Translations under genes and position numbers: made by a program
Shown: one piece after another, positions 28,757 to 37,319 of the stretch
Numbering within the stretch: the first letter of the stretch is position 1
Layout of the letters: each line of letters begins with the position of its first letter
The notes under the pieces: generated by a model
Seen by the model: only the letters and a program-made list of their open reading frames with translations
The model's database searches: none
What the model was told of the DNA's origin: nothing
Assembly: GCF_036865545.1 (NCBI RefSeq)
Contig: NZ_CP142208.1
Span: 1,674,001-1,738,000, forward strand
Direction: 5' to 3'
DNA: 64,000 nucleotides
From: Erwinia sp. E_sp_B01_1
GTDB taxonomy: Bacteria > Pseudomonadota > Gammaproteobacteria > Enterobacterales > Enterobacteriaceae

Positions 28757-29398
28757 TCAACTGGTACGCAGTGCGCGCATCAGCAAAACGAAGCGTTGAC
28801 GGGTTGCCGAATCGACCTGTTGATACCAGAGTTGCAGCACGCGGTTGCCTGCATGGTTGCCGTTGGCAAAATCCAGTGAACTGCTACTGACCGGAGAGCT
28901 GGAAGGCTGAGGCTGGGCAAAACGGGGAACCGATGCGACATTTCCTTTCAGGTTATAGATCACCATCACCTGTTCGAAATTGGTTCCTGGCTTAACGATC
29001 AGGTGATCCTGCTGACTTTCAATGACGGCACCATGCTCATCAAGCAGCTGGAATTCAGGTTTTTTATCAAAGACTTTACCCTGCGCCGCCGTGCTGAGGG
29101 GAGGCAAAGTGATGGTAATAGCCTGAGCTTTGGTAGTAAAAGTCACGATTAATGGAACAGAGATCCAGGGCGTGGCTGTTTGCGCATCTTTTTTCAGGCT
29201 CTTTTCCACACGAAACAGCACCTGATGCTGACCCTGTTCAAGCTCCAGACCTTCAGCACCTTTCAGCAAAGAACCGGATATTTTACGGCCATCAAGTACC
29301 AACAGATCAATATCAGGGGCAAGCTTCAGCGTGGTTGCGGAAACATTTGCCGCAACCAGCAGAGCTAAAACGCCTGTCATGACCAAACGCAGCTTCAT
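28757..29398 (-). CDS. yccT: Periplasmic DUF2057 protein YccT (CsgI-like)
   Basis: A 213-residue exported protein with a signal peptide (MKLRLVMTGVLALLVAANVSA) followed by a DUF2057 domain beginning LKLAPDIDLLVLDGRKISGS. In Salmonella and E. coli the homologue modulates curli assembly. The C-terminal half is divergent and proline/serine rich. ATG 29398 follows GGGAGA. Same position next to mgsA as in E. coli. Confidence 0.87.
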   Translation of the reverse strand: MKLRLVMTGVLALLVAANVSATTLKLAPDIDLLVLDGRKISGSLLKGAEGLELEQGQHQVLFRVEKSLKKDAQTATPWISVPLIVTFTTKAQAITITLPPLSTAAQGKVFDKKPEFQLLDEHGAVIESQQDHLIVKPGTNFEQVMVIYNLKGNVASVPRFAQPQPSSSPVSSSSLDFANGNHAGNRVLQLWYQQVDSATRQRFVLLMRALRTS

Positions 29399-29586
29399 TC
29401 TTTCTCCCGGGTACAAAAAACGCAAAAACATCGAATGTATCAAAGTCTTTCAGTATGGCAGCATATTAACATTTTAACATATTTATTGACGTTTTATCTT
29501 CCGGATTGCCTGTCACTGTTTATCGCGGTTCCCTGAATCGCCAAAGTGGGCATAAACTGACTTATCTGACAAACAAGGAGAGGTGT

Positions 29587-30003
29587 ATGCAAGATAAAAT
29601 GATTGCTGATGTGCTGACTTCTACCCGGCATATTGCGCTGGTTGGGGCGAGCGATAATCCTGCCAGGGCCAGTTACGGCGTAATGGCTTATCTGCTGGCG
29701 CAGGGATACAAGGTGACACCGGTCAATCCTAAGCTGGCAGGGGAGACGCTGTTAGGGCAAAAGGTGTACGCCAGGCTGGAGGATATTCCTGAAGCCATTG
29801 ATATGGTCGATGTTTTCCGTAACGCTGAGGCCGCCTGGGGCGTTGCGCAGGAAGCGATTGCCGTGGGGGCAAAATCTTTGTGGCTTCAGCTGGGCGTCAT
29901 CAACGAACAGGCTGCCGTGCTGGCGGGGGAAGCGGGAATGAAAGTGGTGATGGATCGCTGCCCGAAAATCGAAATTCCCCGGCTGGGGCTGGAAAAAAGA
30001 TAA
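29587..30003 (+). CDS. yccU: CoA-binding protein YccU
   Basis: A 138-residue single-domain Rossmann protein of the CoA_binding_2 family (HIALVGASDNPARASYGVM; VDVFRNAE; MDRCPKIE). Cytosolic, physiological role undefined. ATG 29587 follows AAGGAGAGGTGT. A terminator follows the stop at once. Confidence 0.92.
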   Translation: MQDKMIADVLTSTRHIALVGASDNPARASYGVMAYLLAQGYKVTPVNPKLAGETLLGQKVYARLEDIPEAIDMVDVFRNAEAAWGVAQEAIAVGAKSLWLQLGVINEQAAVLAGEAGMKVVMDRCPKIEIPRLGLEKR

Positions 30004-30029
30004 AAAAACCCCGCATAGCGGGGGTTTTG
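30004..30029. terminator. Terminator between yccU and hspQ
   Basis: The stem AACCCCGC / GCGGGGGTT around ATA is flanked by A7 and T4. It lies between the two convergent genes, with hspQ ending at 30031. Confidence 0.85.
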
Positions 30030-30030
30030 A

Positions 30031-30348
30031 TCAGTTTCTGAGGCGGGGTGCCAGTAGTTGCTCCCGGATTGAATCAGCCAGTTCATCCATTGACGATTGT
30101 TCCGGATGATCGCCCGGCAGTGCCCAGGAGAGCTGGGCTTCAGCCAGATAGGTATGAACAGCCTCGCCTTCTTCATTTTCCATTACAACGTGATACCAGG
30201 GAGCGTCTCTCAGCATTTCGCTGGAAGAGACCTCATCTTCCTGTGGATCCTCTAATGAATACTCCGGATCCACATCCACAACCACCCCAAGGAAACCGTG
30301 CAGCTGGTGCCGCACTTGCTGGCCGAGTCCAAATTTGCTGGCAATCAT
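30031..30348 (-). CDS. hspQ: Heat shock protein HspQ
   Basis: A 105-residue protein of the HspQ/YccV family ([38 protein letters not shown]). In related bacteria it acts as a specificity-enhancing factor of Lon and promotes turnover of mutant DnaA. GGAGG precedes the ATG. Length equals E. coli. Confidence 0.95.
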   Translation of the reverse strand: MIASKFGLGQQVRHQLHGFLGVVVDVDPEYSLEDPQEDEVSSSEMLRDAPWYHVVMENEEGEAVHTYLAEAQLSWALPGDHPEQSSMDELADSIREQLLAPRLRN

Positions 30349-30408
30349 TGTGACCTCCTGATAAACATGCCCTGCTACCGATTTGGGGGCAGGAACGGTG
30401 TTTTCAAG

Positions 30409-31599
30409 TCACAGAACGCGGCAGGCAAACCCTTTCAGGTACAGTCCTTCCGGATAGCTGGCGATCACCGGGTGATCGGCTGCCTGCCGGAACTGCTCTA
30501 TAAATTGTACATCACGCTGAGCATCCAGCGCGGCATCCGCGATGATTTTCTGGAATAAATCCGTTGGCATCAGCCCTGAACAGGAAAATGTCAGCAGCAT
30601 GCCGTCTGGATTAAGCAGCTGCATAGCCAGCATATTGATGTCTTTATAACCCCGACAGGCACCAGCAAGCTGATTTTTGTTTTCCACAAATTTCGGTGGA
30701 TCCATAACGATCAGATCGAATTTTTCACCACTGTCACGGTAGCGACGCAGTAATTTAAATACGTCATCACGCAGAAACTCCGCTTTAGAGAGATCCAACC
30801 CGTTCAGCTCAACGTTCTGGCGCGCAACATCCAGCGCACCCTGAGACGTATCCACGCTGATAACCTGCTGACAGTCGCCCATCAGCGCAGCAACCGCGAA
30901 ACCGCCGGTATAAGAGAAGCAGTTCAGCACCCGACGGTCTTTTGCATAGCGGCGGGTCGCCAGACGGCTGTCGCGCTGATCCAGATAATAACCCGTTTTA
31001 TGACCGGTCTGGATATCGACCAGCAGTTTCATACCCTGTTCGGTTATTGGCAGCAGTTCCGGAGGCGTGTCGCCCAGTACCACACCCTGGGTCAGTTCAA
31101 GACCCTCTTTTTTACGTACCGCAACATCGGAGCGATCGTAGATTGCGCATTCCGGATAGCAACTTTGCAGTGCAGAAATCAACGCGGCACGCTGATACTC
31201 TGCGCCTGCGGAAAGCAGTTGCAGCACCAGGAAGTTGCCGAAACGATCGATGGTCACGCCCGGCAGGCCATCAGATTCACCGGCAATCAGGCGATAGCTG
31301 TCGAGGTTATCGCGTTCGGCCAGCCAGTCACGCAGGGATTGCGCGGCCTGCAGACGACGGATGAAAAAGTCGATGTCGATCGACTCATCCTGTTGCCAGC
31401 TCCACACGCGGGCGCGAATTTGCGACTCGGGAGACCAGGCAGCACGGGCCAGCCAGTTACCCTGGCTGTCACAGACGTCAATAGTTTCACCCGATACGGC
31501 TTTTCCTTCCAGGCGGGCAACCGCACCAGAAAAGACCCACGGATGACGACGGAGTAAGGACTTTTCACGTCCTTTGGCAAGAATCAAACGAACAGTCAT
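30409..31599 (-). CDS. rlmI: 23S rRNA m5C1962 methyltransferase RlmI
   Basis: A 396-residue enzyme with an N-terminal PUA domain ([21 protein letters not shown]), a central EEHEE domain, and a C-terminal SAM-dependent methyltransferase domain with [23 protein letters not shown] and the catalytic cysteine in [13 protein letters not shown] 31599 gives the E. coli length. Divergent from acyP. Confidence 0.96.
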   Translation of the reverse strand: MTVRLILAKGREKSLLRRHPWVFSGAVARLEGKAVSGETIDVCDSQGNWLARAAWSPESQIRARVWSWQQDESIDIDFFIRRLQAAQSLRDWLAERDNLDSYRLIAGESDGLPGVTIDRFGNFLVLQLLSAGAEYQRAALISALQSCYPECAIYDRSDVAVRKKEGLELTQGVVLGDTPPELLPITEQGMKLLVDIQTGHKTGYYLDQRDSRLATRRYAKDRRVLNCFSYTGGFAVAALMGDCQQVISVDTSQGALDVARQNVELNGLDLSKAEFLRDDVFKLLRRYRDSGEKFDLIVMDPPKFVENKNQLAGACRGYKDINMLAMQLLNPDGMLLTFSCSGLMPTDLFQKIIADAALDAQRDVQFIEQFRQAADHPVIASYPEGLYLKGFACRVL

Positions 31600-31687
31600 A
31601 TTTGCTATGCTTACAGTCAGAAAAACAGGCGTTATTGTCCGGTGCAAGCCGGCAAAATGCAATCTGCGTAGTGAAAGGAGAAGAAAT

Positions 31688-31966
31688 ATGACAACTGTCT
31701 GCGTAAAAGCCTGGGTACACGGCAGCGTTCAGGGGGTAGGTTTTCGTTTCAGTACTCAGCATAAGGCTAAAGAGCTGGGGCTGACAGGGCATGCCAGAAA
31801 CCTGGATGACGGCAGCGTCGAAGTGCTGGCCTGTGGAGAAGAGCAGGAAGTTCAGTCGCTGATCGCATGGCTGAAGCAGGGCGGGCCGGGAAGTGCCAGG
31901 GTGGATAAAGTGCTGGAAGAGCCTCATCATCCGCAGACCCTTCCCGGCGGTTTTACTACCGGTTAA
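31688..31966 (+). CDS. yccX: Acylphosphatase YccX
   Basis: A 92-residue acylphosphatase that hydrolyses carboxyl-phosphate bonds. The catalytic arginine in [10 protein letters not shown] and the catalytic asparagine in [13 protein letters not shown] are both present. The start at ATG 31688 (AAGGAGAAGAAAT upstream) is preferred over a longer frame from 31574. Confidence 0.96.
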   Translation: MTTVCVKAWVHGSVQGVGFRFSTQHKAKELGLTGHARNLDDGSVEVLACGEEQEVQSLIAWLKQGGPGSARVDKVLEEPHHPQTLPGGFTTG

Positions 31967-31969
31967 CCT

Positions 31970-32296
31970 TTACAGGCATTTTGCCGGTTTTGGCAGACCG
32001 GCAATTTTTGTTGCCTGCTTCGCGGGACCTTTAGGGAAAAGACGAAACAGATAGCGGCTGTTACCTTTCTCTTCGCCATACTTTTTAGCCATGGCTTTAA
32101 CCAGCATACGTACGGCTGGTGAAGTGTTGAACTCAAGATAGAAAGCGCGGACGAAAAGCACCACTTCCCAGTGGGCTTCTGTCAGTTCAATGGCTTCTTC
32201 CTCTGCCAGTAAAGGTGCCAGCGCCTCACTCCAGTCCGCCGTGGACTTCAGATATCCCTGCGCGTCCCGCACGATCTCTTTACCTTCAAATAACAC
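31970..32296 (-). CDS. tusE: Sulfurtransferase TusE
   Basis: A 108-residue DsrC-family sulfur carrier. It accepts sulfur from TusBCD and hands it to MnmA for 2-thiolation of tRNA wobble uridine. The penultimate C-terminal cysteine (PAKCL) is the sulfur-carrying residue. The start is GTG 32296 with AGAGG upstream. Three bases separate its stop from acyP, tail to tail. Confidence 0.95.
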   Translation of the reverse strand: MLFEGKEIVRDAQGYLKSTADWSEALAPLLAEEEAIELTEAHWEVVLFVRAFYLEFNTSPAVRMLVKAMAKKYGEEKGNSRYLFRLFPKGPAKQATKIAGLPKPAKCL

Positions 32297-32403
32297 TGTG
32301 TAGCCTCTGTCAGTTCTGCCTGGCCGTGCAGTTTAGCAAAATGGCATCAGGGCTGGGTAGTCTGTAAATGAGCCACGGAGAGAGAACGCCGCTTTTATTC
32401 AAC

Positions 32404-32432
32404 ACAAAAAAACCCCGCAAAGCGGGGTTGTA
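32404..32432 (-). terminator. yccA terminator
   Basis: On the minus strand the stem AACCCCGC / GCGGGGTT with a three-base loop runs into seven T residues, just after the yccA stop. Confidence 0.9.
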
Positions 32433-32448
32433 AACAGATCGGGCGACG

Positions 32449-33105
32449 TTAGTTGCTGCGGGACATCCCCAGGATGCTCAGCAGACTGACGAAAATATTG
32501 TAAATCGACACGTACAGGCTGACGGTTGCCCGAATGTAGTTGGTTTCGCCGCCGTGAATGATGTTGCTGGTCTCCCACAGGATTGCGCCTGAAGAGAACA
32601 GAATAAACATCACGCTGATGGCCATGTGCAGGGCAGGAATGTTGAGGAACAGGTTTGCCACTACGGCAACCAGCAGCACAACAAAACCGGCCATCATCAT
32701 GCCGCCCAGGAACGACATATCCTTACGGGTAGTCAGCACATAGGCTGAACAGCTAAAGAACACCAGCGCGGTGCCGCCAAGCGCCAGACCAATGACATCT
32801 CCCATTCCGGCAGAGAGCAATGAATTCAGCATTGGGCCAAGGCAATAGCCGAGGAAGCCGGTAAATGCGAAGGCTGCCAGAATGCCGGTCGGGCTGTCAG
32901 CCAGGCGGTAGGTCAAAAACATCAATCCGTAAAAGCCTGCCAGCATCAGGATAAATCCGGGGGCTGGCAGGGCAAAGACGGTGCTGAGGGTGGCGGTTAC
33001 GGCAGAAAAGGCCAGCGTCAGCCCCAGCAGGAAATAGGTATTGCGCAACACCTTGTGGGTGGTAATCAGCGAGCTGCTGCGGGTAGTCGATACAATGCGA
33101 TCCAT
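32449..33105 (-). CDS. yccA: Bax inhibitor-1 family protein YccA
   Basis: A 218-residue inner-membrane protein with about seven hydrophobic helices and the BI-1 signature region near the C-terminus ([20 protein letters not shown]). In E. coli it binds and modulates the FtsH protease and protects jammed SecY from degradation. ATG follows CTGGAGGC. Confidence 0.95.
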   Translation of the reverse strand: MDRIVSTTRSSSLITTHKVLRNTYFLLGLTLAFSAVTATLSTVFALPAPGFILMLAGFYGLMFLTYRLADSPTGILAAFAFTGFLGYCLGPMLNSLLSAGMGDVIGLALGGTALVFFSCSAYVLTTRKDMSFLGGMMMAGFVVLLVAVVANLFLNIPALHMAISVMFILFSSGAILWETSNIIHGGETNYIRATVSLYVSIYNIFVSLLSILGMSRSN

Positions 33106-33321
33106 AAAAATGCCTCCAGGGTCACCAAATTAACAGAGAGAATAGGCAGGGCGACGAAGCGGGGGAAGCCGTTTTACCCTTCTTTACGCGTTAAGCAGCT
33201 GTTTTTGCGTGCAGGGTGGCGAGATAAGCAGCAGTTAAACGTCATTTGCTGGTTTTTAAGACAACTGAACCAAAACGCACTTTACATCGCCGGGGGGGAT
33301 GTTTATAGTTCGCCTCATTGC

Positions 33322-33409
<88 letters not shown>

Positions 33410-33417
33410 TCAAATTT

Positions 33418-33445
33418 AACGGGTCAGCGAAAGCTGGCCCGTTTT
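33418..33445 (+). terminator. Terminator after tRNA-Ser copy 1
   Basis: A perfect 11-base stem AACGGGTCAGC / GCTGGCCCGTT (with one G-T pair) and a GAAA tetraloop, then TT. Confidence 0.85.
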
Positions 33446-33624
33446 GCTATGGGCGGCAAAAACGCCCGATTGTGCATTTACCAGGCACTGAAAAATAAAT
33501 TGTATAAAAGCGCATAAATTCAACAAAGTAGGAAAAGTTTTGCTTGGCAAAGCTTTTGGCATCCCCTATAATGCGCGCCATCAGTTGCTCAGGAGCAATC
33601 CTGAACGGTAGCTGATAAAAGTGC

Positions 33625-33712
<88 letters not shown>

Positions 33713-33720
33713 TCAAATTC

Positions 33721-33748
33721 AACGGGTTAGCTCAGGCTGGCCCGTTTT
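33721..33748 (+). terminator. Terminator after tRNA-Ser copy 2
   Basis: AACGGGTTAGC / GCTGGCCCGTT stem with a CTCAG loop and T run; a diverged copy of the terminator after the first tRNA-Ser. Confidence 0.82.
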
Positions 33749-34011
33749 GCTTTCTGCCTTACTCCTGCTTTTCCTCTTCCGGTCATTCCTGCAGATCTTA
33801 GCTTTGCAAAAAACATCCTGTTTCTTTTCAATCTCCTGATGCGACTAAACCGCAAAGGCGTTACTCTGCTATATTCTCACTATCAGACCCTGCGCCTGGC
33901 CCATTTTCTCCGGAGCGCCGTCGCGAGTATTCTCTGCGTTGTTGTGAACTTTTCCAACCGCATCGCCATACTACGGCCGGGTGATATACCCTTGAATCAA
34001 TGGAAAAACAG

Positions 34012-35658
34012 ATGATTAAAAAGTTCAGTCTTTGCGCGTTAGCCGTCTGCTCGGCACTCACCGGGATGTCAGCTTATGCGGCCGACGACAACTACCAGCT
34101 TGAACAAGTGTTAATGATGAGTCGCCACAACCTCCGTGCACCCCTTGCGGATAACGGCAGCGTGCTGGCACAGTCCACTAAAAAAGCCTGGCCAAAGTGG
34201 GATGTGCCGGGTGGTCAGCTGACCACCAAAGGTGGCGTACTGGAAGTCTATATGGGCCGCTATACCCGTGAATGGCTGGCACAACAGGGAGTGATCAAAG
34301 AGGATCAATGCCCGACCTCTGATGAGGTCTATGCCTACGCCAACAGCCTGCAACGTACTGTTGCTACTGCACAGTTCTTCATTACCGGTGCCTTCCCGGG
34401 TTGCGATATTCCTGTTTCACACCAGGATGAGATGGGGTCTATGGACCCGGTGTTTAATCCGGTGATTACCGATGACAGTGAAGCTTTCAACAAGCAGGCG
34501 CTGACGGCCATGAACAGCACCGGTGAAAAACTGGCGCTTAAGCCGGCTTTCCAGCGTCTGGAAAAAATCATTGATTACAAAAATGCTGCGGCTTGTGATG
34601 GCAAAAAGAAATGCGATCTTTCCAGCGATAATCAGAATAAGTTCAGCGCAGAAAATGGCAAAGAACCCAATGTTTCCGGTCCGTTGAAAGTAGGAAACTC
34701 GCTGGTTGATGCGTTCACCCTGCAATATTACGAAGGTATGCCGCTGGATCAGGTTGCCTGGGGGCAGATCAAGACGCCTGAACAGTGGAAAGAGCTTTCT
34801 GCCATTAAAAATGGTTACCAGGATACTCTGTTCACCTCGCCTGAAGTTGCTCGTGACGTGGCAGCCCCGCTTGTTGACTACATCCGCAGTATGCTGGTGG
34901 ATGAAGATAAAGCTACCGCTCCTAAAGTCACTCTGATGGTAGGGCATGACTCGAATATCGCTTCATTGCTTACGGCCCTGGATTTCAAAGCTTACACGCT
35001 GCCGGGACAGAATGAACGCACGCCAATCGGTGGGATGATTCAGTTCCAGCGCTGGCATGACAAGAAAAACGATCGTGAACTGGTGAAAGTTGAGTACGTT
35101 TATCAGTCCAGCGATCAATTGCGTAATGCCACGCCGCTCTCTCTGGATACGCCACCTCAGCGTGTCACTCTGCAGATGAATGGTTGCCAGACAGATGCTA
35201 ACGGTTTTTGCCCCTGGGAGCAGTTTACACAGGTGCTGAATAAAGCGATTCAGGGCACGCCAATGGCGGCGAATGCGTCTCAACCTGCTGCGGCACCAGC
35301 ACCAGCCCAGGCGGCTGCGCCAGCGAAAGCGGAAGCGCAACCTGCAGATAAAATAGCGGCTGACAAAGCGGCTGCCGATCAGGCTGCTGCGGATAAAGCG
35401 GCTCAGGCAAAAGCCTCTGCGGAAAAAGCGGCTGCGGATAAAGCCGCCGCGGACCAGGCAGCCAAAGAGAAAGCTGCAGCGGACAAAGCTGCTGCTGACC
35501 AGGCTGCGAAAGAGAAAGCAGAGGCTGATAAAACCAAAGCTGATGCCGGTAAGGCCAAAGCGGAACCTGCTAAAGCCGACGCGGATAAACCAAACGCTGA
35601 AAAAGCTCAAACCGAACAACCGGCTGAGCCACAGGCAGAAGCTGAAAAAGCCTCCTGA
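34012..35658 (+). CDS. agp: Periplasmic glucose-1-phosphatase with TolA-like C-terminal tail
   Basis: Histidine acid phosphatase of the Agp type, 548 residues from ATG 34012 (552 from 34000). A signal peptide ([20 protein letters not shown], then AYA/ADD) precedes the catalytic RHNLRAP and, later, the VGHDSN motif. Residues up to about 414 align with the whole of E. coli Agp (413 residues), which hydrolyses glucose-1-phosphate in the periplasm. From about residue 415 there follow 134 further residues made almost only of Ala, Lys, Asp, Glu, Gln and Pro. These include a 15-residue unit ([15 protein letters not shown]) repeated twice, resembling the helical domain II of TolA. The extra domain has no counterpart in E. 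coli Agp. A terminator follows. Confidence 0.93.
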   Translation: MIKKFSLCALAVCSALTGMSAYAADDNYQLEQVLMMSRHNLRAPLADNGSVLAQSTKKAWPKWDVPGGQLTTKGGVLEVYMGRYTREWLAQQGVIKEDQCPTSDEVYAYANSLQRTVATAQFFITGAFPGCDIPVSHQDEMGSMDPVFNPVITDDSEAFNKQALTAMNSTGEKLALKPAFQRLEKIIDYKNAAACDGKKKCDLSSDNQNKFSAENGKEPNVSGPLKVGNSLVDAFTLQYYEGMPLDQVAWGQIKTPEQWKELSAIKNGYQDTLFTSPEVARDVAAPLVDYIRSMLVDEDKATAPKVTLMVGHDSNIASLLTALDFKAYTLPGQNERTPIGGMIQFQRWHDKKNDRELVKVEYVYQSSDQLRNATPLSLDTPPQRVTLQMNGCQTDANGFCPWEQFTQVLNKAIQGTPMAANASQPAAAPAPAQAAAPAKAEAQPADKIAADKAAADQAAADKAAQAKASAEKAAADKAAADQAAKEKAAADKAAADQAAKEKAEADKTKADAGKAKAEPAKADADKPNAEKAQTEQPAEPQAEAEKAS

Positions 35659-35719
35659 TCCGGGATCTTTAAGCACAGCTAAGAGCAAAATAATCTGACA
35701 GACGCTCTTCAGTATCCTC

Positions 35720-35751
35720 AAAAACCGCTCCTTTTAAGGGGCGGTTTTTTT
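35720..35751 (+). terminator. agp terminator
   Basis: The stem AAAACCGCTCC / GGGGCGGTTTT (one G-T pair) with a short TTTTAA loop is followed by T residues. Confidence 0.88.
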
Positions 35752-36122
35752 ATGCCTTTACGTTAATCTTTTTGCCTGTTTCTGGTGCAGTCAACGGGGG
35801 ATTTATCTTAATGGTCAAATAAAACAGAACTTATTAAATCTGTTTAAAAGTGGTGTGAGGAAAAATAAGAAGTAGTTAAATCCGGCTGATATTTACAGAT
35901 CTGGCTGCTGGTGAAATGTATAACTAACTGATTTAATTATTTATTATCGAATATTAAAAAATGCTTTAATATCGGAATGAAACTTTAACTCTAGGTTATC
36001 AATGGGTTATGGAATCAAATATGTCAGTTTATTGACAGTTAAGTGTATGCGGGTGATTTAAAAAGTAATAAAACGTAAATATTTTCTACTTATATTTGGC
36101 CCTTCGAATTTATGGAGGTGCC
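35752..36122. other. AT-rich region upstream of the exbD operon
   Basis: Low-G+C DNA with no gene between agp and exbD. It contains an AT-rich inverted repeat ATATTAAA/TTTAATAT (35951-35972) and a consensus -35 TTGACA (36032-36037) with only a weak -10 (GATTTA at 36055-36060 after 17 bases). No Fur box was found by eye. A strong GGAGGT at about 36114-36119 serves exbD. Confidence 0.6.
36020..36038 (-). promoter_or_regulatory. Pho-box-like sequence over the likely exbD -35
   Basis: Read on the minus strand, CTGTCAATAAACTGACATA matches the E. coli PhoB box pattern (two CTGTCA-type repeats 11 bases apart) at 16 of 19 positions compared with the pstS box as I recall it. It overlaps the TTGACA. 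The orientation is opposite to the operon and the region is AT-rich, so a chance match is possible. Confidence 0.35.
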
Positions 36123-36530
36123 ATGCGTAACTGGAACGAACTTAAGAAACAAAAAGCGCACATCGAATTGATCCCGATGATCGATGTGATGATGTTTCTG
36201 CTGGTCTTCTTTGTGTTAATCAGTCTGAACGTTATCCCCTCTCAGGGGCTAAAAACACAGCTTCCCTCCGCTAATACTACCCAGGAATTGAAACCGCAGC
36301 AGAAAGCTATCCTGACGCTTGGGGAAGGAAATACGCTTCAGCTTGATGGTAAAGACCAGTCGCTGGCTTCTCTGGTAGACACGCTGCGTCAACAGCAGAC
36401 AGGCGATGAAAAGACCACCATCATTGTTAACAGCGACAAGAGCGTTCCGGTTGAACGCCTGGTAGAAGTGATGGATACGCTGCGTCAGGGCGGCTTCTTT
36501 TCCATATCAATCGCCACCCGGAAGCGCTGA
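36123..36530 (+). CDS. exbD: ExbD-type TonB accessory protein
   Basis: A 135-residue inner-membrane protein with one transmembrane helix (residues about 17-40) carrying the conserved protonatable Asp21 (LIPMIDVMMFLLVFF), and a periplasmic domain. It works with ExbB as a proton-driven stator energising TonB. GGAGGT precedes ATG 36123. It is first in an operon with tonB, a receptor, exbB and a phospholipase D. This copy is distinct from the housekeeping exbBD because the receptor gene separates it from exbB. Confidence 0.93.
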   Translation: MRNWNELKKQKAHIELIPMIDVMMFLLVFFVLISLNVIPSQGLKTQLPSANTTQELKPQQKAILTLGEGNTLQLDGKDQSLASLVDTLRQQQTGDEKTTIIVNSDKSVPVERLVEVMDTLRQGGFFSISIATRKR

Positions 36531-36531
36531 T

Positions 36532-37289
36532 ATGTTCCACCTCTATCGTATCCGCCACCTGCTCAGCTGGTTTCCTGCTCTGGCCTTATTAGTGACTCTC
36601 TGGCAGGTCAGTAAACAGGCACCACTGAAAATCCAGCCTCATTACGAAGAAACTACCATGGAGCTGGCGCTGGTCGAACCTGCGGCTGAACCCTCACCGT
36701 CCGTTGAACCACCTCCTGAACCTCAGACGCCGCCTGAACCTCAACCAGAGCCTGTGGCCGAACCTCCACCGCCGCCAGAGGCCCCCCCGTTCCGGCGGAA
36801 ATTCCTCAGCCGCCCCCTCCGGTGCGCAAGCCTGAACCTCGTAAGCCTGAGCCTGCAAAGAGAGCACCCGAGAAAAAGACGCCCGCCGTGAAAAAAGCTG
36901 CGCCGGCAAAGCAGGTAGCACCAGCCCCTCAGGCGGTTAAAAAAGCTCCCGTTGAGCCCGTCACCCGGCCTGTGGCTAACAATGCAGGGCAGGAAAATAG
37001 CTACCAGAGTGGCCTTCGTGGGCTGCTGGAACAAACCAAACGCTACCCCACCGGTCGGCAGGCCGCGCTGGAGCGACCAAAAGGGGATGTTGAGGTCTGG
37101 CTGGAGGTGGATCGCAGTGGACGGGTTTTAGCTTCGGGAATCGGTAAGCGAGCGACCAATATGCTGCTGAACCGTGCTGCACTGACCTCATTAAAGTCAC
37201 TGACACAGGTCAAGCCTTTCCCTGCGGAAGCCTATGCAGGACAAAACAGTAAAAGATTCAGCGCCACATTTAGCTATCGGGCGCCTTAA
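36532..37289 (+). pseudogene. tonB: TonB energy transducer, frameshifted in a C7 tract
   Basis: TonB-like protein read in two frames. The first frame (from ATG 36532, one base after exbD) encodes the N-terminal membrane anchor (LLSWFPALALLVTLWQVS) and a Pro/Glu-rich stretch (PPPEPQTPPEPQPEPVAEPP). After seven C residues at 36782-36788 the correct frame shifts: one added C joins it to VPAEIPQPPPP, a Lys-Pro-Glu region and a complete TonB C-terminal domain (SGLRGLLEQTKRYPTG to KRFSATFSYRAP). Without correction the protein ends soon after the tract and lacks the receptor-binding domain. Sequencing error, true mutation, or slippage-based on/off switching are all possible; repaired length would be 252 residues. 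Confidence 0.88.
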
Positions 37290-37319
37290 AAACCACACTA
37301 TTGCCAAAGGATGACAAAG

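Noticed and set aside
34963..35721. 252-codon minus-strand open frame rich in Arg, Phe and Ser
   Set aside because: Antisense of the Ala/Lys-rich agp tail; the odd composition follows from the repeat on the other strand.
35752..36122. Fur box expected upstream of a TonB operon
   Set aside because: No sequence resembling GATAATGATAATCATTATC could be found by eye.
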